DNA of 64,000 nt from an uncultured Clostridia bacterium (GTDB lineage Bacteria; Bacillota; Clostridia; Saccharofermentanales; DTU023): NCBI GenBank assembly GCA_937922005.1, contig CAKZWV010000054.1, positions 18,464 to 82,463 of the forward strand, written 5' to 3'. The notes beneath the pieces are model-generated. The model was given only the letters and a program-made list of their open reading frames with translations, was not told where the DNA came from and did not search any database. Positions 1 through 10,799 of the stretch are shown one piece after another. Position 1 is the first letter of the stretch; each line of letters starts with the position of its first letter. The position numbers and the translations under genes were made by a program.

Positions 1-188
1 GATTCATAAGCTCCCTTTTCTCCAATATTTTTGCCAGGATGAAAGAGTCAACAAGTCTTTCGATCCCCATATTCTAGGCTCTATGATAAACTCAATTCAG
101 GGGAATAGCAAGAAGACAAGCGCCGCCTATCATTCGACAAACACTTCCATCTAGCAGCCTGGCAATAAGGTCTAAAGGCAAAAAAACG

Positions 189-222
189 AAAAAAAAGGAG
201 GCCCGAATAAAATTCGAGCCTC
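189..222 (-). terminator. Rho-independent terminator, probably of fda
   Basis: Read on the minus strand, a stem with arms GAGGC/GCCTC and CGAA/TTCG (one mismatch between them) is followed by eight T. It lies about 190 bp past the aldolase stop codon. I see no gene in the rest of 1-408; 223-408 may be a long 3' untranslated region. Confidence 0.6.
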
Positions 223-408
223 AGTGAGAAATGGAGATCTAAATAATACTAATTTCTTAAACTATTTTCTTATAAAAAGATCCAAAAACATTGTTGCTTC
301 ATTTAGATCTCATACATTTTGGACTATGGAATCAAGCTTTGGGATTCAGCACTTAAGAGCTTAGCGATCAAGCCTCTCTTGATGAGTGATTTCGGATCCC
401 GGTGAATC

Positions 409-1296
409 CTACTTAATACTTGCCTCATAGATCTTTTCGACAGAATCTTTCAGCAAGGCAGTAAACTCTTCTTCTGACTGACCTTCGTTCAAGCCTTCTG
501 AAAGGGCTCTAGAGAAGCTCGCAATCATCCCATGATTCTGAGCAAGAAGCTCCACAGCCTTTTCTCTCGAATAACCACCAGAGAGGGCCACTACCCGCAG
601 AACCTTAGGATGCTCAATGAGTTCCTTATAGAGGTTCGCCTTGGTAGGAATGGTGAGCTTTAGCATCACCTGCTGCCCTTCCTCCAACTGATCCAACTCC
701 GTTAGAATGGCCTTCTTCAAGATCTCCTCTGCCTTCTCTTTCTCCGGGCAGTGGATATCTACTTCAGGCTCTACGATAGGCATCAGGCCACCAGCTAAGA
801 TTTTCTTAGCATACATAAACTGCTGGTGGACGTTCTCCTTGATACCCTCTTCATTGGCTTCCAGGATGACTGACCGCATCTTAGTTCCAAAAATATGATT
901 CTCTTGGGCCAGACGAATGCTCTCATCCAGGTTAGTGATGTCTTTCATGAGGCGGACCCCATCTTTGGCATCAGCCAATCCCAGGTCCACCTTCAGGAAG
1001 GGAAGAATCCCCTTATTTTCCCAGAGATACAGGGCTGTAGGCTTTCCTTCAATCTCGCTCTTTACAGTCTGTTGGAAGAGGATAGCTCCGAGTATCTTTT
1101 CTTTACTAAAAGACGGGTTCGTAATCATCCGTGTTCTCATCTCATGGATGAAAGCAAACATTTCATCATCATTCTTATACCGGTCTTCTTCAACCCCATA
1201 AATCCGCAAAGCCTTGGGTGTGCTCCCACCGCTCTGGTCTAGGGCTGCAATAAAACCAGGATTTTGGGCCATTATCTTCAATTGTTCTTGATTCAT
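409..1296 (-). CDS. fda: Class I fructose-bisphosphate aldolase
   Basis: This enzyme cleaves fructose-1,6-bisphosphate to glyceraldehyde-3-phosphate and dihydroxyacetone phosphate in cytosolic glycolysis and gluconeogenesis. The 295-residue protein is full length for the short bacterial class I (Schiff-base) family. The N-terminal [13 protein letters not shown] block and the MLKLTIPTK block (Lys about 213, the expected Schiff-base lysine) are clear, and acidic and basic barrel residues lie in KMRSVI and VEPEVDI. The ATG has a good ribosome site (AAAGGGGG) about 6 bp upstream. It is transcribed alone, separated from parB by about 120 bp. Being class I, it should not need a metal. The identification is firm. 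Confidence 0.95.
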   Translation of the reverse strand: MNQEQLKIMAQNPGFIAALDQSGGSTPKALRIYGVEEDRYKNDDEMFAFIHEMRTRMITNPSFSKEKILGAILFQQTVKSEIEGKPTALYLWENKGILPFLKVDLGLADAKDGVRLMKDITNLDESIRLAQENHIFGTKMRSVILEANEEGIKENVHQQFMYAKKILAGGLMPIVEPEVDIHCPEKEKAEEILKKAILTELDQLEEGQQVMLKLTIPTKANLYKELIEHPKVLRVVALSGGYSREKAVELLAQNHGMIASFSRALSEGLNEGQSEEEFTALLKDSVEKIYEASIK

Positions 1297-1420
1297 GAAC
1301 GATCCCCCTTTTCTTTTTTGTCTCTTAGTAACAAGACCATTCTAACACAATAAATGGATGAATGCGAATTTCTGTATTTTTGCTCAACAAATACTCCCGC
1401 CCATCCAGCGAGCATTTTCT

Positions 1421-2635
1421 TTAAAGCTGTCGCAATTTTTCCAGAATGTCATCGAGGACTTCTTGCGAGGAATAAAGAATTTCTAGGCGTCCTTTGCCGG
1501 ATCCGCTATCATGGATGGCTACCGGAGCGCCGACATGAAAGGCCAGTTCATCCTGAATTTTTTCTATTTCAAGACTTGTAAGAATTTTTCTTGCATTTTG
1601 CCTATCATTACCTGTTAACAAGTTTGGCCCCAGCTGATCGGCCTTTTGCCCGCTTGAGTCTCCCTCCTGGTTCAGATTCGTTTCCTCAGCCTTCCCCTGA
1701 TTTTTCTCCTTCAGGGCCCCCACGACTTCCTCCAGGTGGCGAACGCTCCACTGCTTGTTCAGGACTTCCTCACACAGATGCTCCTGGTCTCCCTGATCTT
1801 CCAAAGAAAGCAAGACTTTTGCATGACCCACCGAGAGATCTCCTGAGGCCATCTTCTTTTGTACTCCTTCTGGCAATTGGAGGAGGCGGAGGCCGTTTGC
1901 GATAGCCGACCTTGATTTTCCAATCTTTTTAGCCAGATCATCCTGGGTTAAATCGTTTTGCTCCAAGAGAAGCTGGTAAGCCTGGGCTTCTTCAATGGGG
2001 TTGAGATCCTCCCTTTGAATATTTTCTACTAGGGCCTGCTCTAAGTGCTGGTCCCGGGTTAAATTCCTCACTAAGGCGGGGATCCTTGTGAGACCTGCCA
2101 GCCTGGCCGCCCGCCAGCGCCTTTCTCCAGCCACCAGGCGGTATTCACCCTCCTGGGCCGTCGGCGTAACCAAAATGGGTTGAATAACCCCATTAGCTTG
2201 GATCGAAGCCGCTAGTTCCTTCAATTTATCCTCGGCAAAGGCCTTTCTTGGCTGGTCGGCAAAAGGACTGATGCAATCAATTTCAATCTCCTGGACCCGC
2301 TCTCCGTCATCCTGGCTCATCGCTAACTCAGCCGAGCTAGAAGCTTGACTAGAAACAGGCACTTGCCAAGACCCTAACTCTTGGCCCTGAGTCCCCAAGG
2401 CGTGGCCTTGTTCGTCAGGAGCAAGTTTCGCTGAACCAAGTCCTTGCTTTGTCCCTTGGGCTTGTCCTGCGTCTTTTGCAGCTGCAGAGCCTTCTGGTGG
2501 AGCTTGTATTTTTGCAGCTGAAAACATCCCAGAAAGCCCACGGCCCAGGCCCGGCGTCCGACCGAGACCAGGACGGCGGGGTGAAGTATTTTTCTTTTTT
2601 TGATTCTTATCGTCCGACATGTCAGTACTTAGCAA
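1421..2635 (-). CDS. parB: Chromosome-partitioning protein ParB (Spo0J)
   Basis: ParB binds parS palindromes, uses CTP to slide along DNA as a clamp, and works with ParA to segregate origins. The N-terminal ~90 residues are a low-complexity basic then Gln/Gly/Ala-rich tail, longer than usual. The ParB/Srx fold follows, with the CTP-contacting VAGERRWRAARLAGL block (about residues 160-175). A helix-turn-helix (LTQDDLAKKIGKSRSAIANG) and a C-terminal dimerisation region (LEILYSSQEVLDDILEKL) come after. The start is uncertain: a TTG at 2635 gives the longest frame, but an ATG at 2620 (MSDDKN) is more likely, and neither has a strong ribosome site. parA lies just upstream. Matching parS sites are at 21.9-22.1 kb and 37.1 kb. 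Confidence 0.94.
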   Translation of the reverse strand: MLSTDMSDDKNQKKKNTSPRRPGLGRTPGLGRGLSGMFSAAKIQAPPEGSAAAKDAGQAQGTKQGLGSAKLAPDEQGHALGTQGQELGSWQVPVSSQASSSAELAMSQDDGERVQEIEIDCISPFADQPRKAFAEDKLKELAASIQANGVIQPILVTPTAQEGEYRLVAGERRWRAARLAGLTRIPALVRNLTRDQHLEQALVENIQREDLNPIEEAQAYQLLLEQNDLTQDDLAKKIGKSRSAIANGLRLLQLPEGVQKKMASGDLSVGHAKVLLSLEDQGDQEHLCEEVLNKQWSVRHLEEVVGALKEKNQGKAEETNLNQEGDSSGQKADQLGPNLLTGNDRQNARKILTSLEIEKIQDELAFHVGAPVAIHDSGSGKGRLEILYSSQEVLDDILEKLRQL

Positions 2636-2700
2636 GTCCCTTTTCTGAAAATCGATTTCTTGAAATGATCCAGGACCTGGCCTGGAATATTTGTTGGAGA

Positions 2701-3540
2701 TTAGCCATTTTGCGCCAGGTTATCTAAGACAACTTGGGCGATGGGTGCCATAAAGGTTGTAGAGAGGCTGGCGTATTTGCTGTATTGATCAGTGCGTTTG
2801 ATGAATTCCTTCGCCAGGTCCACATAGGCCTTCCCCCCCTTACTCATCCGGTCGTACTCGATAATGGTGCTCCCATAGCTGGGGGCTTCCGCCAGGCGAA
2901 CATTGCGAGGAATCATGGTCTTAAAGCACAGGTCCCCTAGAAAGTCTCGAACATCGGCCTCCACATCCCGGGACAGGCGGTTTCTCCCATCCGACATGGT
3001 TATAATCCCGCCCAGGATGGTAGCCTGAGGCTGGCGCATGGAGTTGACCAAGGCTAAAGAAGTAAAGAGCTGCTTGACCCCCGCTAGGGCATAGTATTCG
3101 GCTTGGATGGGGATGATGATGGCATCGGAGGCAAACATTGCATTAATGGTGAGATTGCCAAGAGAGGGCGGACAGTCGATAAAAATGAAGTCGTAGGAGG
3201 ATTTAAGAGGTTGAATGAGCTTTTTCATCTCATTCAAAGGGTCCTCCAGGCGTGAAAGATCTGATTCTGCCGCAGCCAGGTCTACATGGGAAGGCAAGAG
3301 GTCCAGCTTGGGACGAGCATTTTTCAAAATAGCCTCTTCCAGGCTGTGCTGGCCGGTCAAAACCGTATAGGTGTTGATGGGATTTGGCTCGTGATAGCCA
3401 AGGCCAATGCTGGCATTCATCTGTGCATCGGCGTCAATGAGTAAAATCTTCTTGCCCATGTCGGCCAAGGCGGCAGAGAGGCTGATGCAAGTGGTTGTCT
3501 TTCCTACCCCACCCTTTTGGTTGATCACAGCAATGATCAT
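2701..3540 (-). CDS. parA: Chromosome-partitioning ATPase ParA (Soj)
   Basis: ParA/Soj is a deviant Walker-A ATPase that binds DNA non-specifically when ATP-bound. It drives origin segregation with ParB and, in Bacillus, also modulates DnaA. The KGGVGKTT signature is at residues 9-16, a Walker A' DADAQMN block follows around residue 40, and IFIDCPPSLG (Walker B) lies near residue 120. At 279 residues it is slightly longer than Soj (about 253), with a C-terminal tail of about 20 residues. It is followed by parB after 65 bp and sits downstream of gyrB, so the three are probably co-transcribed. The identification is firm. Confidence 0.95.
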   Translation of the reverse strand: MIIAVINQKGGVGKTTTCISLSAALADMGKKILLIDADAQMNASIGLGYHEPNPINTYTVLTGQHSLEEAILKNARPKLDLLPSHVDLAAAESDLSRLEDPLNEMKKLIQPLKSSYDFIFIDCPPSLGNLTINAMFASDAIIIPIQAEYYALAGVKQLFTSLALVNSMRQPQATILGGIITMSDGRNRLSRDVEADVRDFLGDLCFKTMIPRNVRLAEAPSYGSTIIEYDRMSKGGKAYVDLAKEFIKRTDQYSKYASLSTTFMAPIAQVVLDNLAQNG

Positions 3541-3582
3541 AGGACTCTCCTTTTCATGATCTGGTCCACCATATCTAATCTT

Positions 3583-5814
<2,232 letters not shown>

Positions 5815-5878
5815 CTAAAACCCCTTTCTCCATTCCATTTCGTATTCACTCTTGAAAAATCTAATCTATGAGATCGCC

Positions 5879-5908
5879 ATTCTTATTACATTGCTATTCT
5901 TATTACAT
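5879..5908. repeat. Two 13-bp direct repeats in the gyrB leader
   Basis: ATTCTTATTACAT occurs at 5879-5891 and again at 5896-5908, 17 bp apart, in the gap between gyrB and remB. The spacing is close to 1.5 helical turns. It may be a regulator site or a promoter duplication for gyrB; I cannot tell which. Confidence 0.4.
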
Positions 5909-5978
5909 CACTCAATGCTTTAATCCTACATGGCCAGCACGACCCTTAGACCTAACGGGACCGACATAGCTCCTTAGC

Positions 5979-6269
5979 CTACTTTACGAAATGAAAATAC
6001 TTCTTTGCGCTCGGCAATTCCCTTGTCGGACGCATCTTTTGCGTAATCCGCTCAAAGGAAATCTGACTCAGATAGGCATTCGACTCCGTGACAAGAAGGG
6101 TCTGCGGCAGGCCATCATCTGTATGAATCAAACGCTTTTCCTGATCCGCCAAAGTTAAAAAATCGTTGTTCGCCGACCTACGTTCCATCGTCACGGTATC
6201 TAAGTCAGAAACAAAAAGAATATCATCTTGGGATAAGAGATAGATCCCTCCAAGGTTAATCACATCCAT
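5979..6269 (-). CDS. remB: DUF370 regulator, RemB/YaaB family
   Basis: This small DUF370 protein is of the RemA/RemB type. In Bacillus these regulators affect biofilm matrix genes, and YaaB (RemB) sits between recF and gyrB exactly as here. The domain MDVINLGGIYLLSQDDILFVSDLD is recognisable. I place the start at the ATG at 6267-6269 because a strong ribosome site (GGAGGTA) lies about 6 bp upstream; a longer frame extends to 6299 but has no such site. This gives 96 residues, close to the 81 of YaaB. The synteny recF-remB-gyrB supports the call strongly. What it controls in this organism is unknown. Confidence 0.85.
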   Translation of the reverse strand: MDVINLGGIYLLSQDDILFVSDLDTVTMERRSANNDFLTLADQEKRLIHTDDGLPQTLLVTESNAYLSQISFERITQKMRPTRELPSAKKYFHFVK

Positions 6270-6375
6270 AAAATTACCTCCAAATTCTCGGTCCCTCATT
6301 CTACTAAAAATCCCAGATTATTTCAACCGAAGCAAAAAAATACCAAAAAAGTGCTTTGAGTACAAAAAATCAAAA

Positions 6376-7530
6376 TTAAGGGGTTGGGGGCTTCCAAGGG
6401 AAAATTTTCCCATCCTGAACTTCAAACATCGAAGCCTCCAAATCTTGGAGGTGACTTGCTAAGTCTGGATCCAGGTCCGTCCCCGTAATAACTGTCTGCC
6501 CATCCCGGATCAGGTCAAAGATCATAAAACGCCTAGAGGGGTCCAACTCACTGAGCACATCATCCAAGAGTAAAATGGAGCGCTGACCCGTTTGCTCCTC
6601 GATATAGGAAAGTTCTGCTACTTTCAGGGCCAGGACCAGAGATCTCTGCTGGCCCTGGGAAGCAAAAATTCTCGCATCTAAGTCATTAATCGTAAAAGCC
6701 ACATTATCCCGATGGACCCCCGTCTGGGCAAAGGCCCGCTCAAGGTCCCTAGGCCTGTCTTGAACAAATCTCTGCCAAAAGACCTCCTCCAAGTCTTCTA
6801 GGCCCTGTGCCTCATTCACTCCCCTGAGGGTCCGGTAGGAAACTTCAAGTTTTTCTGTCCCCCGGCTCAAAGCAAGAAGGGCTTCCCTTGCTTTCGTCTC
6901 TAGAGCCGCCAGAGTCTTTCTCCTTGCCAAGGCAATCCCTGCCGAAACCTTAGCCAAGGATCGATCCACTCCATCTAGATAAAAATCGAGGGTTTCCCCC
7001 TGCAAATCCTTCAATATCTGATTTTTAGCAGCCAAAAGCTTTCTCATTTGCTGAAGCAGCATAAAATACTCCCGGTCCGTCTTAGAAATCAAAATATCCA
7101 AGAAGCGCCTGCGTTCCCCCGGACCACCCTTAACCAGCTGGAGGTCTTCTGGGGCAAAGATAACCGTTTGCACGAGGCCAAAGAGGTCCGCAAAGGCATC
7201 GAGTTCCAAGCGATTGTAGGAAATCGTCCTCTTATTATTCCCATAGGCAATCGACAAGGTCTTGGTGTCGTAGGGGGTTAAGTCAGGGGTACTCTGATTT
7301 TCCCTTTCAAAGGAAGCTTCCAAGAAAAAGCTCCCTTGGCCTCGGAAGGCCAGATCTTGGTCTCGGCTGGTCCGATGACTCCTGGCGCAGCTTAAGTAGT
7401 AGATGGCCTCGAGGAGATTGGTTTTCCCCATTCCATTGGGCCCGACCAGGAGATTTACCTTGGGGGAGAAGGCCAGTTCCAAGTCCTCGTAATTGCGGAA
7501 ATGATGAAGTCTGAGGAAATTGAGATACAA
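6376..7530 (-). CDS. recF: DNA replication/repair ATPase RecF
   Basis: RecF is an SMC-like ATPase that binds single-strand/double-strand junctions and helps RecOR load RecA at gaps. Visible parts are the Walker A GPNGMGKTNLLEAI (residues about 30-43), the ABC-type signature SQGQQRSLVLALKVAE near residue 300, and Walker B ILLLDDVLSELD near residue 325. At 384 residues it is of normal length. Its start codon is 3 bp from the dnaN stop, so it is translated in an operon with dnaN. The small S4-domain gene (yaaA) that lies between dnaN and recF in Bacillus is absent. Confidence 0.95.
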   Translation of the reverse strand: MYLNFLRLHHFRNYEDLELAFSPKVNLLVGPNGMGKTNLLEAIYYLSCARSHRTSRDQDLAFRGQGSFFLEASFERENQSTPDLTPYDTKTLSIAYGNNKRTISYNRLELDAFADLFGLVQTVIFAPEDLQLVKGGPGERRRFLDILISKTDREYFMLLQQMRKLLAAKNQILKDLQGETLDFYLDGVDRSLAKVSAGIALARRKTLAALETKAREALLALSRGTEKLEVSYRTLRGVNEAQGLEDLEEVFWQRFVQDRPRDLERAFAQTGVHRDNVAFTINDLDARIFASQGQQRSLVLALKVAELSYIEEQTGQRSILLLDDVLSELDPSRRFMIFDLIRDGQTVITGTDLDPDLASHLQDLEASMFEVQDGKIFPWKPPTP

Positions 7531-7533
7531 GGC

Positions 7534-8664
7534 TTAGCGACTCGCTCCACTGCTGCGGATGGGCAGGATAAGGTAATAGTTATCAGTTCCCACAAAGGTT
7601 AGAGCTGTGGCCGTAGACTTGGTAATCCTCAGTTCGACTGTATCGGAAATAGATAATTTTAAGACATCCATCAAGAAAAATGGAGAATACCAAAAATCAA
7701 ATTCTTCTGAACTACTCCCCTCACATGCTACTACCTCTTTGGCTTGGGCTACTGCCAGGTCTGAACTTAAGGTTAACTGCTGGTCTTGTTGATATTCAAC
7801 CTTGATCTGGCGAATATCGTCGGGCCGCTCGGCAATTAGGGAAATCCGCTGGATGGCCTGGAGCAAGTCTTGGCGGTTAATCTTTAAGTCGCAGAACCAA
7901 TCGGTCAAATAGATCGACCTAAAATTCATATATTTGCCACTTAAGAGGGTAGTACTCATAACAAAAGTGTCATAGTAAAGACTCAAGAACTGATTATTGT
8001 AAACAAGTTTAACCGTGCTTTCATCATCCTTGACCAGTTTACAGAACATATTGAGAATCTTAAGAGGAATGGAAATCGAAGTCTCCGGCACTACCGGGAG
8101 CTCAGAGAGATCCATATGGGCAATGGCAATCCGGGAGTTATCTGCCCCACAAAGGTAGAGGCCCTTATCCTCAGTCTCTAGGTAAAGGCCGTTATATACC
8201 GTCAAAATCCCCGTATCGGTATTTTCCTTCATAGCAGAAAAGCTGGTTTGCTCAATTTTACTCTTAAACTCTTTAGCATTGACCTCAAGGATATGGCCCT
8301 CCTCCAATTTATTAATGGTGGGATATTCATTGAGGTAAAATTCCAAATTAAATTTTGCCGTGCCCGAAATAATCCGTAGCTTGTTTTTATCCTCCTGGAT
8401 GTCTAAGGTGACCTCCGGGGCTGAAAGAACCTGAATAATATTATTAAATAATTTGGCCTTAACCAGGAATTGGAAGGACCCCTCCGCTTGGATGGCCATT
8501 TGCCCTTCAATGTCTAACTTGCCATCGGTTGCCTTAATAAAAAGGAGCCCTTCCTTGGCTTCCAACTGAAAACAATCCAAGTTGGTAATGCTTTTTGGGT
8601 CAATCGCCCCTAAGCCATAGCGTAGTAAGTATTTCAGTTCTTCAGTATTACATGTCAGTTTCAT
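7534..8664 (-). CDS. dnaN: DNA polymerase III beta sliding clamp
   Basis: DnaN is the ring-shaped processivity clamp of the replicative polymerase. The 376-residue length and three-domain pattern fit the family: an N-terminal LRYGLGAIDPKSITNLDCFQ region, and a C-terminal hydrophobic YLILPIRSSG end in place of the usual YLLMPMRL. The ATG has a ribosome site (AAGGAGGATCGC). It lies directly downstream of dnaA (190 bp) and upstream of recF (3 bp), as in most Bacillota. Sequence identity to well-studied clamps looks modest, in keeping with the divergent DnaA next door, but synteny and fold motifs make the call safe. Confidence 0.94.
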   Translation of the reverse strand: MKLTCNTEELKYLLRYGLGAIDPKSITNLDCFQLEAKEGLLFIKATDGKLDIEGQMAIQAEGSFQFLVKAKLFNNIIQVLSAPEVTLDIQEDKNKLRIISGTAKFNLEFYLNEYPTINKLEEGHILEVNAKEFKSKIEQTSFSAMKENTDTGILTVYNGLYLETEDKGLYLCGADNSRIAIAHMDLSELPVVPETSISIPLKILNMFCKLVKDDESTVKLVYNNQFLSLYYDTFVMSTTLLSGKYMNFRSIYLTDWFCDLKINRQDLLQAIQRISLIAERPDDIRQIKVEYQQDQQLTLSSDLAVAQAKEVVACEGSSSEEFDFWYSPFFLMDVLKLSISDTVELRITKSTATALTFVGTDNYYLILPIRSSGASR

Positions 8665-8748
8665 AAAGCGATCCTCCTTGATATCTTGGTGATCCTGTTT
8701 TTTTTGCTGCCCTATAACTAATAAACTAGTAGTTAGATATTAGGGGGT

Positions 8749-8841
8749 GTTGAAAGTGTTGAAAAGTCCTTGCGAAGGCCTAACGACAAACTTGATCCCT
8801 GTTGACAAAATCATCATGAATGTTGAAAGCGTGTTAAAAAA
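8749..8841 (+). other. Cluster of DnaA-box-like 9-mers between dnaA and dnaN
   Basis: Five same-strand copies of a TGTTGAAAR-like 9-mer occur in 93 bp: TGTTGAAAG at 8749, TGTTGAAAA at 8758 (directly abutting), TGTTGACAA at 8801, TGTTGAAAG at 8822 and TGTTAAAAA at 8833. An inverted TTGTTGACA lies at about 8854. Two are followed by GTCC. The sequence differs from the standard box TGTGGATAA at two positions. The dnaA-dnaN gap is a usual oriC location, and no canonical box is present in it. The link to DnaA is inference. Confidence 0.5.
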
Positions 8842-8854
8842 GTCCCCGAAGATG

Positions 8855-10489
8855 TCAACAACCTTTCTTTTTTTCCTTGAAGATACTTTTACAAGCCTTC
8901 TCATAATCCTTGGCGTAACGTTTATCCTCTTTGAGACTCTCAGCCTTTTTCAAGGCATGAAGGACCGTGCTGTGGGTCCGACGAAAGGGGTCTCCAATTT
9001 CTTTCAAAGTCAACGAAGGACAATACTCCCGGATAGCTCCCATGGTCAAGTGACGAACTTCGCACACCTCCTTGGTTCGACTCGTAGAGCGAAGAATCCG
9101 GTCAGGAATTTTAAAAACTTGAGAAAAAATATGGATAATCTCATCCGGACTTGATTCTAAACCTTGAAGATCTTCCTTCGGAACTTCCGTATGGTCCAGA
9201 ACCTTCATATCAATCCGATCTAAGACGGTATAATTGATCCAACATCGGTGACACCAGCCCAAAATACTCCCGACCGTCGGAAAGTCAAGCTTACAAAAGG
9301 CCTGAACATCCTCCGGTTCGTAATGCATCCCATGGAGGTCGGCATAGTGTTGGAATATTTTTTGCGCAAGGGCAGGGGTTGGGGTACCGCCCATATTGGA
9401 GAAATGACTTGTGGCCAGCTTTGATTTGATTTGCGGATTGAGATCGGCTTCACCCGCCAAAAAGCGGTCAGCAATGAGGACCATAAAGGCCCCGTTGGCT
9501 TCAAAATTATTGATAATATTGAGGATTTCCTCTTGAAAGCGCTCCTTTCGGAGGACAAATTGTAAATCATCAATCACAAGAAGCTTGGGCGTCCGGTATT
9601 TTTGGCGAAAATTTGCAAAATTTCTAGCTTTACAGGCTTTTGTGAAGTCATTCATCATCATTTCAGCATTGACATAGAGAAAATTCTCGAGATGATGGCT
9701 TTTAAGCTTATTCAGGACGGCCCAGACCAGGTGGGTTTTTCCCATCCCACTTGACCCATATAGGTAATAGAGGTTAAGCTCCCCAGGCCTAAAGTCCTGG
9801 CGGAGGGACTTTTGTAGGAAAGTCTCCTCCAAGGACCGCAGCGTAATATAAGCCTCTTGGTTGATCGCATCGATCATAAAATTATCCAGGGTATAGGGGT
9901 AGCCCATTTCCGGAGCAGAAGGCTCTTGCGTTGAAAGCTCTTGGAGCGTGGGCATTTGGCTAGAGGGGCCCATAACGGCAAGCTTTTGATTTGTTGGTAC
10001 CTGGCTTGTTGGTATCTGGATTTCTGACTCTTTTGCAGTTTGGCCTCGGAGATCTGGTGTCGGAGTTAGCCAGCTTTGGCAGGTTGGCAAGGTGCTCACT
10101 TTGGAACAAGGGATGATTTCTCCCGTCTGGGTGATCAGATGATAAGAGATGAGCCCCCGGTTGAGGCCGTCTAGGATGGTCGGCCAAAATCTCATGACAA
10201 GGGCCTCGACAGAGTGAGGAATATCCGTGAAAGGACGAACCTCGTCCCACTCATTGATGAGGACAGTCTGTAGGTTAAAGTCTCGCAGGATGCCCTGACC
10301 TAGGAGGGACAACTGCTTGTGAAAGACCGTCAGAAAATAATCTTGGGGATAGACGATGAGAAAGAGCCGAGATTGGTCCACCCTACAAGTCTTCAATTCA
10401 TGGGTAAAAGTATTAAGAATACTTGCACTTTCCATCGAAAGATAAGAGTTAACTAAGCTATCCCATTTTTCTATGGTGACCAGGTCCAT
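8855..10489 (-). CDS. dnaA: Highly divergent replication initiator DnaA
   Basis: DnaA opens oriC and recruits the helicase. Domain order is preserved: an N-terminal domain, a Pro/Gln/Ser-rich linker (about residues 155-200), an AAA+ domain with Walker A YGSSGMGKTHL (about residue 245) and Walker B LLVIDDLQF, and a C-terminal helix-turn-helix. Key elements are altered. The conserved RLRSRF arginine-finger segment reads IKSKLATSHFS. The DnaA signature GRDHTTVLHA reads RRTHSTVLHA, so the Asp that contacts the standard DnaA box is Thr. At 544 residues it is about 90 longer than usual. Synteny with dnaN makes it the chromosomal initiator rather than a paralogue. Altered box specificity is inference. 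Confidence 0.88.
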   Translation of the reverse strand: MDLVTIEKWDSLVNSYLSMESASILNTFTHELKTCRVDQSRLFLIVYPQDYFLTVFHKQLSLLGQGILRDFNLQTVLINEWDEVRPFTDIPHSVEALVMRFWPTILDGLNRGLISYHLITQTGEIIPCSKVSTLPTCQSWLTPTPDLRGQTAKESEIQIPTSQVPTNQKLAVMGPSSQMPTLQELSTQEPSAPEMGYPYTLDNFMIDAINQEAYITLRSLEETFLQKSLRQDFRPGELNLYYLYGSSGMGKTHLVWAVLNKLKSHHLENFLYVNAEMMMNDFTKACKARNFANFRQKYRTPKLLVIDDLQFVLRKERFQEEILNIINNFEANGAFMVLIADRFLAGEADLNPQIKSKLATSHFSNMGGTPTPALAQKIFQHYADLHGMHYEPEDVQAFCKLDFPTVGSILGWCHRCWINYTVLDRIDMKVLDHTEVPKEDLQGLESSPDEIIHIFSQVFKIPDRILRSTSRTKEVCEVRHLTMGAIREYCPSLTLKEIGDPFRRTHSTVLHALKKAESLKEDKRYAKDYEKACKSIFKEKKKGC

Positions 10490-10693
10490 CTTTTTCCTCC
10501 CTATTGGCTTTCCCTAAGAAGGCGGCAAATACTCCTGCCCCCAGCTCGGCAAGTTCGTAGCCTTTGAGGAGGGGGGAGGAGGCCAAATTTCTTAGGGTCT
10601 CCTTATCAGGATAGCAAAGCAAGGTTCTTTTTTCTTGGCAGAAAGCCCGGTCTTATCGTCTCTTTAAAATCTTTGTAGGGCAAATGATGAAAA

Positions 10694-10773
10694 TGTTGAT
10701 GGCATGTAACAAAATTTGAACATGTTGAAAAGTCTCGCATCCTGCCTGGTCATCGCCTCTTCGATGTTCAAAA
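10694..10773 (+). other. DnaA-box-like 9-mers upstream of dnaA
   Basis: The 310-bp gap before dnaA (10490-10799) holds no gene. It has TGTTGATGG at 10694, TGTTGAAAA at 10723 (followed by GTC, as at 8758) and TGTTCAAAA at 10765. The same motif flanks dnaA on both sides, which resembles the bipartite origin of Bacillus subtilis. Whether these are initiator sites or autoregulatory sites of dnaA is inference. Confidence 0.4.
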
Positions 10774-10799
10774 CTTGGGAGCTGGGAATATTTGTGGGA

